DNA of 59,185 nt. Origin: Elusimicrobiota bacterium. Lineage in GTDB: Bacteria; Elusimicrobiota; Elusimicrobia; UBA1565; UBA9628. A program made the translations under genes and the position numbers. The stretch spans positions 1 through 59,185 of the forward strand of contig JACQAZ010000026.1 in NCBI GenBank assembly GCA_016194705.1, read 5' to 3'. The notes beneath the pieces are model-generated. The model was not told the origin of the DNA. It saw only the letters and a list, made by a program, of their open reading frames with translations, and ran no database searches. Below, one piece after another: positions 1 to 11,292 of this stretch; positions within the stretch are counted from its first letter, which is position 1, and the number at the start of each line of letters is the position of its first letter.

Positions 1-2
1 AG

Positions 3-905
3 GAGATCGCCAAGCTTCGCGCGCCGATCCTGGAGCTGGTGGTGCGCATCGAGGCCAACCTGGACCATCCCGAAGAGGATCTGCCGCCGCTGGCGGAGCC
101 CGACTTCTCCGCCGCGGCAAACGCGGCGTCGAAATCGATCTCCGTCCTCGCCGACACTTTCGAGAGGGGCAGGTTGATCCGCGAAGGCGCGAAGATCGCG
201 ATCGTCGGCCGTCCGAACGCCGGCAAGTCGAGCCTCTTGAACGCCCTCCTGGGCAGAGAGAGGGCGATCGTCTGCGCCGAGCCGGGGACGACGCGGGACA
301 CTCTCGAAGAATCCGCCGACATGAAGGGCATCCCGACGATTTTGATCGACACGGCCGGTCTTCGGGAGGAAAGCGTCGATCCCGCCGAACGCATCGGGAT
401 GGAACGCTCCGAACGCGCTTTGATGGATTCGGATATCGCTTTGCTCGTCATCGATGGTTCACGTGAATTTTCCGTTGAGGACCGCCGCGTTCACGAGCGC
501 ATCCTTCGAAACGCGGCGGAGCAGGGACGCCGATTGGTGTCCGTTCTCAGTAAGGCGGACCTGCCAGTCCGCGCCGCTGATCTGGCGGTCGACCCGATTC
601 GAGTCTCCACGAAGAGCAAGCAAGGCTTGGAAGAGCTCGTCCGCGAGATCGGCGCCGCCCTGTCCGAGAGGAACGGCGGAGAACCCGTGCTCGTGACCTC
701 CGCGCGCCACCTTCGATCGCTGTTGAAAGCGTCCGAGGCGCTGGACGAGGCCGGGGCGGAGTGCTCGCGGCGTCCCGGCCGCTGGGAGGACCGGGCCGCG
801 TCCCGCCTGCGCGAGGCCCTGGCCGCCCTCGACGAGATCGCGGGCCCGGCCGCGCCCGACGAAGTGCTCGCCGAGATCTTTTCGAGATTCTGCGTGGGAA
901 AATAG
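3..905 (+). CDS. mnmE: MnmE tRNA modification GTPase, C-terminal part (5' end outside window)
   Basis: MnmE is a GTPase that works with MnmG to install the carboxymethylaminomethyl group on U34 of certain tRNAs. The frame is open from nucleotide 3 and the N-terminal folate-binding region is missing, so the gene enters from the left edge. Visible parts are the end of the helical domain (EIAKLRAP onward), a G domain with Walker A GRPNAGKSS, the switch region PGTTRDT, DTAG, and SKAD as the G4 motif. The last residues, FCVGK, match the family's conserved C-terminal C-(I/V)-G-K with its essential Cys. It is followed 9 nt later by the next gene. Identification is secure; only the upstream extent is unknown. 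Confidence 0.96.
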   Translation, partial: EIAKLRAPILELVVRIEANLDHPEEDLPPLAEPDFSAAANAASKSISVLADTFERGRLIREGAKIAIVGRPNAGKSSLLNALLGRERAIVCAEPGTTRDTLEESADMKGIPTILIDTAGLREESVDPAERIGMERSERALMDSDIALLVIDGSREFSVEDRRVHERILRNAAEQGRRLVSVLSKADLPVRAADLAVDPIRVSTKSKQGLEELVREIGAALSERNGGEPVLVTSARHLRSLLKASEALDEAGAECSRRPGRWEDRAASRLREALAALDEIAGPAAPDEVLAEIFSRFCVGK

Positions 906-914
906 GGAGACCTC

Positions 915-1253
915 ATGACCGTCAAAAAGAAGAAGCCCGCCGCCGCGAAGATGCCCGCCGTGCCCAAGACCCCCGTCGCCCAGATCACGCCCGACCAGCA
1001 GATCGTCGGCGCGCTCTTCCTCGGCAAGGTGCAGGACTACCTCTCCAAGCTCGGCGTGGCGACCCTGGTCCTCGAGGCGCCGCTCTCCGTGGGCGATGGA
1101 GTGCGCATCAAGGGCCACACCACGGACCTGACCCAGAAAGTCGACCACATCGAAGTCGACCATAAGAGCGTGCCGAGCGCGGCCCCCGGCGAGGGGGTCG
1201 GCGTGAAGGTCGCAGACCGGGTGCGCATCGGAGACGCGGTATACAAAATCTAG
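915..1253 (+). CDS. small EF-Tu domain II-like (translation elongation factor-like) protein
   Basis: This 112-residue protein has a Lys/Ala/Pro-rich N-terminal tail of about 30 residues. A single beta-barrel-like domain follows, with VGALFLGKVQDYLSKLGVA, then GDGVRIKGHTTDL, and ending VADRVRIGDAVYKI. The pattern resembles the stand-alone 'translation elongation factor-like' proteins related to EF-Tu domain II, which are often found near U32 peptidases. No GTPase domain is present, so it is not a translation factor itself, and its role is unknown. A GGGAG Shine-Dalgarno lies just before the ATG. It sits between mnmE and a transporter and is probably cotranscribed. Confidence 0.7.
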   Translation: MTVKKKKPAAAKMPAVPKTPVAQITPDQQIVGALFLGKVQDYLSKLGVATLVLEAPLSVGDGVRIKGHTTDLTQKVDHIEVDHKSVPSAAPGEGVGVKVADRVRIGDAVYKI

Positions 1254-1267
1254 CCGCGGCGCGGTGG

Positions 1268-2458
1268 GTGCTCGGGCTCCTGCTGAGCGTCAACCTCGTC
1301 AACTACCTCGACCGGCAGGTGCTCTATTCCCTTCTGCCGCAGATCCAGGAGGAGCTTGCCATCAACGACGCCCAAGCCGGGCGGCTGGCCTCGGCCTTCA
1401 TGCTCGTCTACATGTTCGCGGCCCCGCCCATCGGCTACTGGGCGGACAAGCACGGCCGCAGGCTCTGGATCACGGTCGGCGTCGCGCTCTGGAGCGTCGC
1501 GACGGTGGCCTCCGGCCTGGCCGCCACATACACCTTGCTCTTCCTCGCCCGCGCGGCGGTGGGCATCGGCGAGTCCTGCTACGGCGCGATCTCTCCCTCG
1601 TTCGTCGCGGAGCACTACCCCGCGCGCCAGCGCGGCTCGGTGCTCGCCTTGTTCTCCATGGCGATCCCCGTGGGCAGCGCGCTGGGCTACATCATCGGGG
1701 GGAACATCGGCCAGCATTGGGGCTGGCGCAGCGCCTTCTACATCGTCGGCGTGCCCGGCCTCCTGCTGGCTTTTCTGACCGCGCGCCTCAAGGAGCCCAG
1801 GACCACGATCGAATCGGCGCCTCATTCGGCGTTTTTCTCCTATCGCGCCCTCTTCGACATACCGAGCTTCACCCTCGTGACTCTCGCGCTGGCGGCGATG
1901 ACCTTCGCGCTGGGCGGCTACGCCGTCTGGATGCCGAGCTTCTTCCACCGCACCTGGGGCCTCGACCTGGCACAGGCGGGGACGATTTTCGGCGGGATCA
2001 CGGTGGTCTCGGGCATCGTCGGGAGCCTCGCCGGCGGCTGGCTCTCCGACTGGGCCCTGCGCTTCAATTCAAGGGCCCACTTCCTGGTCTCGGGACTCGG
2101 CCTGGTGGCGGGCATGCCGCTGGCGATGGTCGCGCTTCTCTCGAGGAATTTTCACGTCGCCGCGGGCGCGCTCTTCCTGGCCGAGTTTTTCCTTTTCCTC
2201 AACATGGGGCCGCTCAACGCCGTCATCGTCGCCGTGACCGACCTCAAGTCGCGCTCGATGGCCTTCGCAGCGAACATCTTCGTGCTTCACGCCCTCGGCG
2301 ATGCGATCTCGCCGGCCATCATCGGCGCGGCATCAGACGCCTGGAACCTGCGCGCAGCTCTCTTCGGCGCGAGCTTCGCCTTGGGGCTGGCCGGGCTTCT
2401 CTGCTTCTGGGGCATGCGCCACTACGACCGCGATTGCGCGCGGGTGCAGCATGCTTAA
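1268..2458 (+). CDS. MFS transporter, spinster-like
   Basis: This 396-residue integral membrane protein has about 12 predicted transmembrane segments. The start region NYLDRQVLYSLLPQI, the cytoplasmic loop GYWADKHGRR (the MFS G-x-x-x-D-x-x-G-R-R signature) and RAAVGIGE point to the major facilitator superfamily, closest to spinster/hexuronate-type members. Substrate is unknown. The first in-frame start is GTG at 1268, without a clear Shine-Dalgarno. The frame stays open upstream but offers no other standard start, so the N-terminus may be a few residues longer using a non-standard codon. Its end overlaps the next gene by 8 nt, indicating translational coupling. Confidence 0.85.
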   Translation: MLGLLLSVNLVNYLDRQVLYSLLPQIQEELAINDAQAGRLASAFMLVYMFAAPPIGYWADKHGRRLWITVGVALWSVATVASGLAATYTLLFLARAAVGIGESCYGAISPSFVAEHYPARQRGSVLALFSMAIPVGSALGYIIGGNIGQHWGWRSAFYIVGVPGLLLAFLTARLKEPRTTIESAPHSAFFSYRALFDIPSFTLVTLALAAMTFALGGYAVWMPSFFHRTWGLDLAQAGTIFGGITVVSGIVGSLAGGWLSDWALRFNSRAHFLVSGLGLVAGMPLAMVALLSRNFHVAAGALFLAEFFLFLNMGPLNAVIVAVTDLKSRSMAFAANIFVLHALGDAISPAIIGAASDAWNLRAALFGASFALGLAGLLCFWGMRHYDRDCARVQHA

Positions 2459-3189
2459 GGCCGCCTGGCTCTTCGCCCGCTCTCCGGCGCGCGCGGCGCG
2501 CGGGTCCCCCAAAAACCGGCTCGATTTGAATTGCCTCTGGCTCTACCTCCTTGCGACCGCGGCCTTCATGCTCCTGTTCTGGCTCAAGCCGTTCGATTTT
2601 CCCGACCGCACGGCGCCGATCCCCTACGAGATGCAGGACTTCGCTTATTGGCTCAAGGCCGAGCTTTGGCAGCCGGTCCTCGAGGGAGGCTGGGTCGTCT
2701 TCATGCTCGGGCTCCTCCAATTCTTCGCTTCAGGCACGTGGCCCGTGAAGCTCGCGACCGCGGTCCTCCTGACCGCGTCTCCCTTCATTCTGATCGGGGC
2801 TTATGCGCAAATGCACGCCTTCCCCTACTGGGCCTTCGCCGCGGGTTGTTCCGTTTGGCTCGTCCCCTTCTACTACCTGACGGCGAAAGCCGGACCGCAG
2901 CGGTGGTGGCCGCTGATCAACTTCTCGCTCGGCGTCAACGCGATCGGCCTTCCGATTGCGGGATTACTTTCCATTGCCGCGCTGCTCGATCAAGCCGAGG
3001 CCTTCAAGGCGGTCCAGATCGCGGGCGGGCTCTGGCTGCTCGGCGCGACCACGCTCGGCGTGCGCGAGCTCTCGGGCCTGCGCCTGCCGCGCGCCTTCAT
3101 GGCCGTCATCCTCTCCGCCTTCATGCAGTTCGCGCTGGCCTTCTGCCTCCATTTTCTCGGCGCCAAGGGCGTGCTCAAGGCCTTGTTCT

Positions 3190-3197
<8 letters not shown>
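2451..3197 (+). CDS. polytopic membrane protein, possibly Yip1-like
   Basis: This 248-residue hydrophobic protein has roughly six transmembrane helices, beginning after a basic N-terminal stretch ([17 protein letters not shown]). The layout of hydrophobic segments and the short cytoplasmic head recall Yip1-type membrane proteins, but no signature is strong enough to be certain. The start is chosen at ATG 2451 because it overlaps the MFS stop by 8 nt; an upstream in-frame Met would lie inside the transporter gene. Its own stop overlaps the mnmG start by 8 nt. It is therefore part of a coupled run MFS - membrane protein - mnmG, with no obvious functional link to tRNA modification. Confidence 0.65.
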
Positions 3198-4913
<1,716 letters not shown>

Positions 4914-4917
<4 letters not shown>

Positions 4918-5966
4918 CGGGCTTTCTCTTCGGTCTTTTGGTCTCGTTCTCGGCGGCGCAGGCTCCCTCCACGGGAACTTGGACCTTCGCCGTGTCCGGG
5001 GATTCGCGCAATTGCGGCGACGTCGTGATGCCGGCCATCGCCGCGCGCGTGCGCGGCGACGGCGCCGCCTTCTACTGGCATCTCGGCGACCTGCGGGCGA
5101 TCTACAAGACCGACGAGGACATCAAGCGCCGCAGGGGACTCAAGACCTCGCGTTCGGCCTACAAGCGCACGGCCTGGGACGACTTCATCGCCGAGCAGAT
5201 CAAGCCGTTCGGCGAGCTGCCCTTCTTCGTCGGCATCGGCAACCACGAGACGATCTGGCCCAAGTCGCGGGAAGAATTCGTCAAGTCCTTCTCGCCCTGG
5301 CTCGACGCGCCGGCCCTCAAGGACCAGCGCCTCAAGGACGATCCCAAGGACCAGGCCCCGCGGACCTATTTCCATTGGCTCCGCCGGGGCGTCGACTTCA
5401 TCTATCTCGACAACGCGACCACCGACGAGTTCGACGCGGTCCAATTGGCCTGGCTCGAGCGCGTTCTCGCGCGCGACCGCGGCGACCCCTCGGTCAAGGC
5501 CTTGGTCGTCGGCATGCACGAGGCCCTGCCGCAGAGCATTTCCGCCAACCACAGCATGGACCAATCGAAGACCGGCGAGGAGACGGGCCGCCGCGTCTAC
5601 CGCGCCCTCTTGGCGGCGCGCGGCGAGGGCAAGAACGTCTATGTCCTGGCCAGCCACTCCCATTTCTACATGGACGGTACCTTCAACACCGCATTCTGGC
5701 GTTCCAACGGCGGGATCCTGCCCGGTTGGATCGTGGGAACGGCGGGCGCGGTGCGCTACGCCCTCCCCAAGGCGAGCGTCGACGCGCGCGAGGCGAAGAC
5801 CAACGTCTACGGCTACCTGCTCGGGCGCGCGGAGGCCTCGGGCAAAGTCGACTTCGAGTTCCGGCAGATCGCGGAGTCGGAGGTCCCGGCGGCGGTCGCC
5901 GCGCGCTACGACGAGGGCTTCGTCCATTGGTGCTTTGCAAAAAACTCCGAAGCCCCGGGGGGCTAG
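4914..5966 (+). CDS. secreted calcineurin-like metallophosphoesterase
   Basis: This 350-residue protein begins with a signal peptide ([17 protein letters not shown]). It then shows the metal-binding series of calcineurin-like phosphoesterases in order: SGDSRNCGD near the N-terminus, [21 protein letters not shown] and LASHSHFYM. The usual first D-x-H motif appears as GDSRN, so metal-site geometry may differ. Predicted location is periplasmic or extracellular; the substrate is unknown. The ATG overlaps the mnmG stop (ATGA), and the stop overlaps the convergent gene on the other strand by 4 nt. Confidence 0.8.
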
Positions 5967-8209
5967 TCCGCTCGCTTGAGGGCGGCGTCCCGGCGGGCCT
6001 CGCGGACCAGCTGCTGCAATGGCGCCGGCGCGGAGGAAAACCCGCGCGCGGAGAGAGCCCGGTCGTAGAGGCTCACGGCGCGGTCGAATCGGCCGGCTTG
6101 AGTCTCCAACATCCCCAAACTCAGCGTCGCCGGCAGAAAGGCCCCGTCGAGCGCGACCGCCGCCTCGAGGTCGCGGCGGGAGCTCTCGAGGGACCCCGCC
6201 AGATATTCGCACACTCCCTTGTCCGCGAGAGAGACAGGGTTCGCGGGGACGCGCGCGAGCAAGAGCGAGAAGAGCGCCAGGGCCCGGCGGTAGTCCTTGA
6301 GCTCCTGGCGTTCCAGGGCCACCCGCCGGAGGTTTTGCGGCGCGGGATTAAGATTCTCGGCCCGCTCGAGCGAGGCGAGCGCCAGGCTCCGGTCTCCCGA
6401 CTGACGGGCCAGCCTGGCTTGCTCGAGCCAAAATCCGAAATGCCCGGGCGCGATCAGCGTCATCTCCTTGAGCAGGGCTAGTTTGTCCGCCGACGGCATC
6501 CCTTGGACCAGAGGATGGTTCGGGAATGACTGCGCCGAAGAAAGCAGCGCTTCCCGCACGGTCGAACCCAAAGGCGTGTCTCCTTCCCTGACCAGGACTT
6601 CCCGATCCATGAGCTCGATGCCTCGTCTCAGAAGGCTCGCCGCCTCGCTGCGACGGCCGCGCTTGAGCGCGAAGCTCGCCTTCAAGAGAAAGGCCTCCAC
6701 GGAGCCGGAGGATTCGTTCAGGGAACCGCCCTGCAGCTTAAGAAACTCGTCGGCCCTCCCCGCGCGAAGCCAAGCCGCCGCCAGATACAGGTCCTCGCCG
6801 AACCGTCCGCCCGCCGCCTTCGCCTGGTAGAAATCGGTGATGGCCTCCTGCGTCCGGCCGTCGGCGAGGCTCCGCCGCCCGCGCTCGAAGAGGAGCCAAG
6901 CGTCCCGGGGTCCAGCGGAGAAGGCCTCCTCGAGGGCCAGCTCGGAGGAAGGGCTTCGGCGCGCGGCTCGGGTCCCGTAGTCCAAGACGATCCACGAGAC
7001 CCAGACGCAGCAGGCCAGGGCCAAGGCGAGCAGCCCGGGCAGGGCGAGCTCCGCGGGCGACCGGCGCGGGGCGCTCGACGGCGCCGGCTCGCCTCGGTCG
7101 AAGACGGGTGCGGCGGCCAGCGCCGCCAATAAGGGCCAGAGGGGATCGAAATAGTTCCGCTGAACCGCCATGGCGCAATGGATCAGGACGAAATACAGGA
7201 TCAGAAAGGCGAGTTCCTTGGTTCCGCGCCGGGCCCGCAGGCGCCGCGCCGAGAGAAGCGACAGGGCGATGAGCCAGGGGTGGAGGGCGATCACGAACCA
7301 GATCCGCTCGGCCACGGCTTTCAAGTAGCGCAGCGGATGGCGAAAGACCTCCGCCGCGGCCCAGCCCAGCACCGCGCCCAGGCGGCGGTCGTCGATCGGA
7401 GCGTCGAGCAAAGTGCCCTGCCAATCCCCCTCGATCGTTTGGATCAACCCGAGCGCGCCGGTGACGATGTTCGTCGCCGCCTCGCCGCGCTCGAAGGGGA
7501 TGAATTGGCGATGGACCGCCCAGTTCATGCGGACCCACGGAGCCAGGAACAGATACGGCACGACCAAGAGCAGCGCCCATTGGGCGCGGCAGCCTCGCCG
7601 CGCGGAACGCGGCCGCGACAGGCCTTCGTAGAGCACCAGCAGAGGGGGGAAGAAGACCAAGGGGGAGCGGTAGAGTAATGCGACTCCGAGCGAAACGGCA
7701 AGGGCCAAGGCCCGCCCGAGGGAGGGAGCCTGCGCCCTCCAGACCAGCAGCCCCGCCGTCAACGCCACGAGCAGCGCGTACAGCGATTGCAGACCTGCGT
7801 CGGCGGTCATGAGCTGACAGCCCAGGACCGGGACGAAGACGGCGGCCAGAGAGGCGCCCAACGGATCGCGCAGACGCTCGCGGGCGAACAGGATCAGCAG
7901 GCAGCAGCCCAACACGGCGAACCAAGGCCTCCAGGGCGGCGGCTTGCCGTGGCTGAAGAAGACCGCCGTCGCGACGGAGGCTAGAGGAAGCCGGTAGGAG
8001 ACGTCGATGTCGCCGGGCGCGAAGCGGTGGAGGAGGGCCTCTCCCTGGCCGACGTGATCCGGCAAAGGGGAGGCCGCGCTTCCCGGCCCCGACAGCGGCT
8101 GTCTGCGCCAAGCCAGGAGAAAGAGCGCCGAGATCAGGATCACGGCCGCCGATCGTCGGAGGACTCCGTAAGGAATTCCAGCGCGATTGTTCTTCCCGTC
8201 GCCTCCCAT
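5963..8209 (-). CDS. membrane protein with GT-C-like N-terminal half and TPR C-terminal half (paralogue 1)
   Basis: This protein of about 748 residues has an N-terminal region of roughly 400 residues with around ten hydrophobic segments. Its layout resembles GT-C glycosyltransferases of the ArnT/PMT type, including a first luminal loop before a helix starting SYRLPLASVATAV. The C-terminal half is helical with TPR-like repeats (LFERGRRSLADGRTQEAI, then LERAENLNPAPQNLRRVAL). It is a clear paralogue of the divergent gene at 8270: both contain VTGALGL(I/V)Q and similar TPR tails. I chose the ATG at 8209; an in-frame GTG at 8224 is an alternative. A transferase role is inferred, not shown, because no catalytic Asp can be assigned with confidence. 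Confidence 0.65.
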   Translation of the reverse strand: MGGDGKNNRAGIPYGVLRRSAAVILISALFLLAWRRQPLSGPGSAASPLPDHVGQGEALLHRFAPGDIDVSYRLPLASVATAVFFSHGKPPPWRPWFAVLGCCLLILFARERLRDPLGASLAAVFVPVLGCQLMTADAGLQSLYALLVALTAGLLVWRAQAPSLGRALALAVSLGVALLYRSPLVFFPPLLVLYEGLSRPRSARRGCRAQWALLLVVPYLFLAPWVRMNWAVHRQFIPFERGEAATNIVTGALGLIQTIEGDWQGTLLDAPIDDRRLGAVLGWAAAEVFRHPLRYLKAVAERIWFVIALHPWLIALSLLSARRLRARRGTKELAFLILYFVLIHCAMAVQRNYFDPLWPLLAALAAAPVFDRGEPAPSSAPRRSPAELALPGLLALALACCVWVSWIVLDYGTRAARRSPSSELALEEAFSAGPRDAWLLFERGRRSLADGRTQEAITDFYQAKAAGGRFGEDLYLAAAWLRAGRADEFLKLQGGSLNESSGSVEAFLLKASFALKRGRRSEAASLLRRGIELMDREVLVREGDTPLGSTVREALLSSAQSFPNHPLVQGMPSADKLALLKEMTLIAPGHFGFWLEQARLARQSGDRSLALASLERAENLNPAPQNLRRVALERQELKDYRRALALFSLLLARVPANPVSLADKGVCEYLAGSLESSRRDLEAAVALDGAFLPATLSLGMLETQAGRFDRAVSLYDRALSARGFSSAPAPLQQLVREARRDAALKRAD

Positions 8210-8257
8210 ACCCCTGAGTTTCACCCCAAAACCGCCCCGCGTCAAGCCCGGATCATC

Positions 8258-8263
8258 TATAAT
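8258..8263 (+). promoter_or_regulatory. TATAAT -10 element, 6 nt before GTG start
   Basis: A perfect TATAAT hexamer lies exactly 6 nt upstream of the GTG at 8270, with no recognisable -35 at standard spacing. Transcription from it would begin at or next to the start codon, giving a leaderless mRNA. The same arrangement recurs at several other genes in the window. Confidence 0.6.
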
Positions 8264-8269
8264 CGGTGG

Positions 8270-10939
8270 GTGAAGCGACCGAGGTTCGGCCGCGCCGCAA
8301 TAATCCGACTCAGGAGCGCGGCCACCGGAGCGTGTCTGGCGCTGCTCGTCGCAGGGGCCAGTTATTGCGCCCTGCGCGCGGCTTACGATCATCCCCTCCA
8401 GAAGCAATTGTTCCGGCTCAACTACGCCTCGGAAGGCGAAGTCCTCATCCACGGCATCGGCGCCTGGTCCGCCAAGGCCTCATACCGGATGCCCCTGGCC
8501 GCGATCGTCGCGGCTCTGCTGCAATACCATTGCGGCATCTCGCCGCCCGTCTTGAACGCCCTCGACTGGTCGCTGGTCGTCATCCTCATTTTCGCGCTGG
8601 GCTGCCTGCTGCATCCGTGGGGAGGCCTGCTCTCGTCGGCGGCGGCCGTCGTCACCTTGTCTTGCGTCGGCGATTACACCTTCTACCCGGATTCGGGCTT
8701 CGTCTTGCTCGTCCTGCTGGCGGCCTGCGTGCTCGCCTGGCGCGCGCAGGAACCCTCCCTCGCGCGGAGCCTTCTCCTGGCGGCGGTCATCGGCGTCACC
8801 GTGCTCTACCGCTCGCCGCTCGCGTTTTTCCCTCCCGTCTTGGCCCTTCATGAGTGGGCGGTCTTCCACCGCTTCTCCCTCAGGTCTTATTGGCGGCATC
8901 TCTTGATCCTGTGCCTCGTGCCGTATCTGCTCCTGCTCCCTTGGATCGCGCTCAATTGGACCATCCACCATCGGCTCATCCTGTTCGAACACGGAGCGGC
9001 CGACTCGAACATCGTGACCGGAGCCCTGGGGCTGGTCCAGAACATCGATGGGGACTTTCGGGCCCTCGTCGACGAGCCGCCCGGGGCCGGCGGGACCGTG
9101 CTCGGCTGGGCGGCCCGCCAAGCCGTCCGCCACCCCCTGCGCTACGCCGGCGCCTATGTCCGCAGATTCGCCTACGTCTTCTCTCTGCGTCCGGTCCTGT
9201 TTCTTTTCGCGGCGGTGTCCTTATGGCTGTTTCGAAAGCGGCGCGATTTCCAGCAGCTCGGTCTTCTGTCGGCGTACTTTCTCCTCGTCCACTGCTTCAT
9301 GACGGTGGAAGAGCGCTATTTTTGGCCGCTCTGGCCGCTGCTGTCGGTGCTGGCCGCCGCCGTGATCGTCGCCTTCCAAGCGCGGGAACGACCCCGGACG
9401 GATTCCATCGAGTGGCGTTTATCGAGTCTGGTCGTCAAAGGCGCGGTCGGTGTCGTCGCGGTCCTATACCTCTTCACGAGTTGGGCGGTCGGCTCCTATG
9501 CCGGCACGGCGCGTCTGGGGCAGGGAGGGGCCGAAGAGAACCTCAGCGAAGCCCTGCGTAGCTACCCGCATGATGCCTGGCTCTTGTTCGAGCGCGGGCG
9601 AGAGCGGCTGAGCCGAGGAGAGGACGCCGGCGCCGCCCAGGACTTCGCGATGGCCGCGGAGCTTGAGCCCGACAATCCCGAATCGCGACTGCGGCTGGCC
9701 GGGGCGCTGGCGGTGCTGGGAAAACCCGCTCTGCTGCTGCGTTGGCGATCCCAGCCCCAGCCCACGAGCGACGAGCTCGGACTCCGGCGCGACGCGGACA
9801 TCCTTAAGGCCTGCGCGTACATCCGGCTCGGCCGCGCCGGGAAGGCCGCGGCCCTCTTGAACGCGGCTCTGGAGACCGACAAGTCCGTGAACATCCACGT
9901 CCGCGGGCCTCGCGGCGCGCCCGAGAGCCAGGCGCTCGAGAAGCTCCGTTTGTCCGAGAGGAGCTTCGTCAATCGCTGCTTTGGGCTGCTGGGGGACAGG
10001 CCGGCAGGGGAGAGATTGGCCTTGAGCGAGGAGCTGGTCAAGCTCGTACCCAGAGCGGTGCAAGTCTGGACGGAGCGCTCCGATGCGCAGAGACGGCTGG
10101 GGCATGAACGCTTGGCGCTCGCGTCGCTGGCGAAGGCCGCGGCCTTGAACCCCGACGACGACGAGCGGCGGCGGATCGCCGCCCTCTATGGGCGGCTCAA
10201 CGACTATCGCCGGGCCCTGTCGCTCCTGGAGCCCCTCCTCGAACGGCGGCCGCAAGACGCGGGCCCTTGGATCGAACGGGCGCAGTTCGCCGCGGGGCTC
10301 AAGGATCGCGGCTTGGCTCTGGAGTCTCTGGCAAAGGCCGCGGGCTCGAATCCCGACGACGGCCAGCGGCGGCGCATCGCCGCGCTCTACGGTCAATTGG
10401 GCGAATATCGCCTGGCCTTGTCGCTCCTGGAGCCCAGCCTCGCGCGCGGGCCGCAAGACGCGGGACTTTGGATCGAGCGCTCGGAACTGGCGGCGGAGCT
10501 CAAGGATCGCGGCATGGCCCTCGAGTCCTTGGCGAAGGCCGAGGGCTTGAACCCCGGCCTGGAGCAATCGCGACTGCTGGCGCTCGATTTCCAGAAACTG
10601 GGGGAGTATTCCCGGGCCCTGGCCATTCTGGGAAGGCTGACGCGGGAACATCCGGCGCTGGCGCCGTTGTACAGCGACAAGGGACTCTGCAATTACTTGA
10701 ACGGTTCGTCCGATGCGGCGATCGAGGATCTCAAGGCCGCCATCAAGCTGGGTCCGGGGCTGTACCCGGCCTATCTGACCTTGGGCGCGATCTACACGGC
10801 GCAGCGGCGGCCGGACGAGGCCGTGAGACTATACGATCGCGCGCTTTCCATGAAGCCCCTGAAGATCAACGACCCGCTGAGGGACGCGGTCCTCAAAGCG
10901 CGGCGAGAGCTGTCGTCAAAGACCAGCCCCGCGCGGTGA
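8270..10939 (+). CDS. membrane protein with GT-C-like N-terminal half and long TPR C-terminal half (paralogue 2)
   Basis: This protein of about 889 residues starts at GTG 8270 (VKRPRFGRAA), the start favoured by the TATAAT element. The N-terminal ~430 residues carry about ten membrane segments and match the divergent paralogue in order and motifs (SYRMPLAAIVAAL, VTGALGLVQ). The rest contains TPR-like repeats with near-identical units of about 67 residues, for example LASLAKAAALNPDDDERRR, LESLAKAAGSNPDDGQRRR and LESLAKAEGLNPGLEQSR, spaced regularly. This indicates recent internal duplication. A membrane glycosyltransferase or assembly-scaffold role is possible, but the sequence does not fix a function. 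Confidence 0.68.
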   Translation: MKRPRFGRAAIIRLRSAATGACLALLVAGASYCALRAAYDHPLQKQLFRLNYASEGEVLIHGIGAWSAKASYRMPLAAIVAALLQYHCGISPPVLNALDWSLVVILIFALGCLLHPWGGLLSSAAAVVTLSCVGDYTFYPDSGFVLLVLLAACVLAWRAQEPSLARSLLLAAVIGVTVLYRSPLAFFPPVLALHEWAVFHRFSLRSYWRHLLILCLVPYLLLLPWIALNWTIHHRLILFEHGAADSNIVTGALGLVQNIDGDFRALVDEPPGAGGTVLGWAARQAVRHPLRYAGAYVRRFAYVFSLRPVLFLFAAVSLWLFRKRRDFQQLGLLSAYFLLVHCFMTVEERYFWPLWPLLSVLAAAVIVAFQARERPRTDSIEWRLSSLVVKGAVGVVAVLYLFTSWAVGSYAGTARLGQGGAEENLSEALRSYPHDAWLLFERGRERLSRGEDAGAAQDFAMAAELEPDNPESRLRLAGALAVLGKPALLLRWRSQPQPTSDELGLRRDADILKACAYIRLGRAGKAAALLNAALETDKSVNIHVRGPRGAPESQALEKLRLSERSFVNRCFGLLGDRPAGERLALSEELVKLVPRAVQVWTERSDAQRRLGHERLALASLAKAAALNPDDDERRRIAALYGRLNDYRRALSLLEPLLERRPQDAGPWIERAQFAAGLKDRGLALESLAKAAGSNPDDGQRRRIAALYGQLGEYRLALSLLEPSLARGPQDAGLWIERSELAAELKDRGMALESLAKAEGLNPGLEQSRLLALDFQKLGEYSRALAILGRLTREHPALAPLYSDKGLCNYLNGSSDAAIEDLKAAIKLGPGLYPAYLTLGAIYTAQRRPDEAVRLYDRALSMKPLKINDPLRDAVLKARRELSSKTSPAR

Positions 10940-11192
10940 CCCGCCGCCTATAAACGTCGTAAGAAAAAGAAGGCCGCTTTCGTCCGCGTTCCCGCTCCAC
11001 ATCCCAGAGTGCCGCGCGCAGGGCATCGCCCAGAACCGCGCTGACGCCGCTGACCGCGATCCCTTCGCGGATTGCTTGAAAATTAGCTTGACCAGCCGGT
11101 AAAGCGGGCTCTCCCGCGCGCGGCGCGGCTCGTAAGCCCGGCAGGCGGCGGCCGCTGACCCCATAAGAGTATACGAGCGAGGGGGTAACAAT
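10940..11192. other. intergenic region without convincing gene
   Basis: This stretch of about 250 bases follows the TPR gene. A 94-residue reverse-strand ORF crosses it but has shadow-like Arg/Ala/Ser composition, no Shine-Dalgarno site and no recognisable motif, so I do not call it. The right end leads into a terminator hairpin. I see no RNA gene here. Confidence 0.5.
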
Positions 11193-11224
11193 GTTCCCAT
11201 CCTCGACGAGGGAGGGAACTTTTT
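11193..11224 (+). terminator. intrinsic terminator flanked by GTATACGA inverted repeat
   Basis: GTTCCC at 11193-11198 pairs with GGGAAC at 11214-11219, with an inner CCTC/GAGG pairing, and is followed by a run of T at 11220-11224. This is a classical rho-independent terminator reading rightwards. An 8-bp inverted repeat, GTATACGA at 11169-11176 and TCGTATAC at 11236-11243, encloses it. Confidence 0.75.
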
Positions 11225-11263
11225 GTGGGGCTCAATCGTATACCCTTAGGGGCCTTTGGGCCC

Positions 11264-11292
11264 TTGCCGCCGAAATCGGGGGAGGGTATAAT
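11264..11292 (+). promoter_or_regulatory. promoter overlapping the start of the coiled-coil gene
   Basis: TTGCCG at 11264-11269 and TATAAT at 11287-11292 are separated by 17 nt, a near-consensus housekeeping promoter. The -10 overlaps the annotated ATG at 11291, so a transcript from it would start near 11299. It could then be translated leaderless from the second Met at 11303. Confidence 0.6.

Noticed and set aside
10916..11200. 94-residue reverse ORF in the gap after the TPR gene
   Set aside because: No Shine-Dalgarno or -10 element at the expected spacing, no motif, and it crosses the terminator hairpin.
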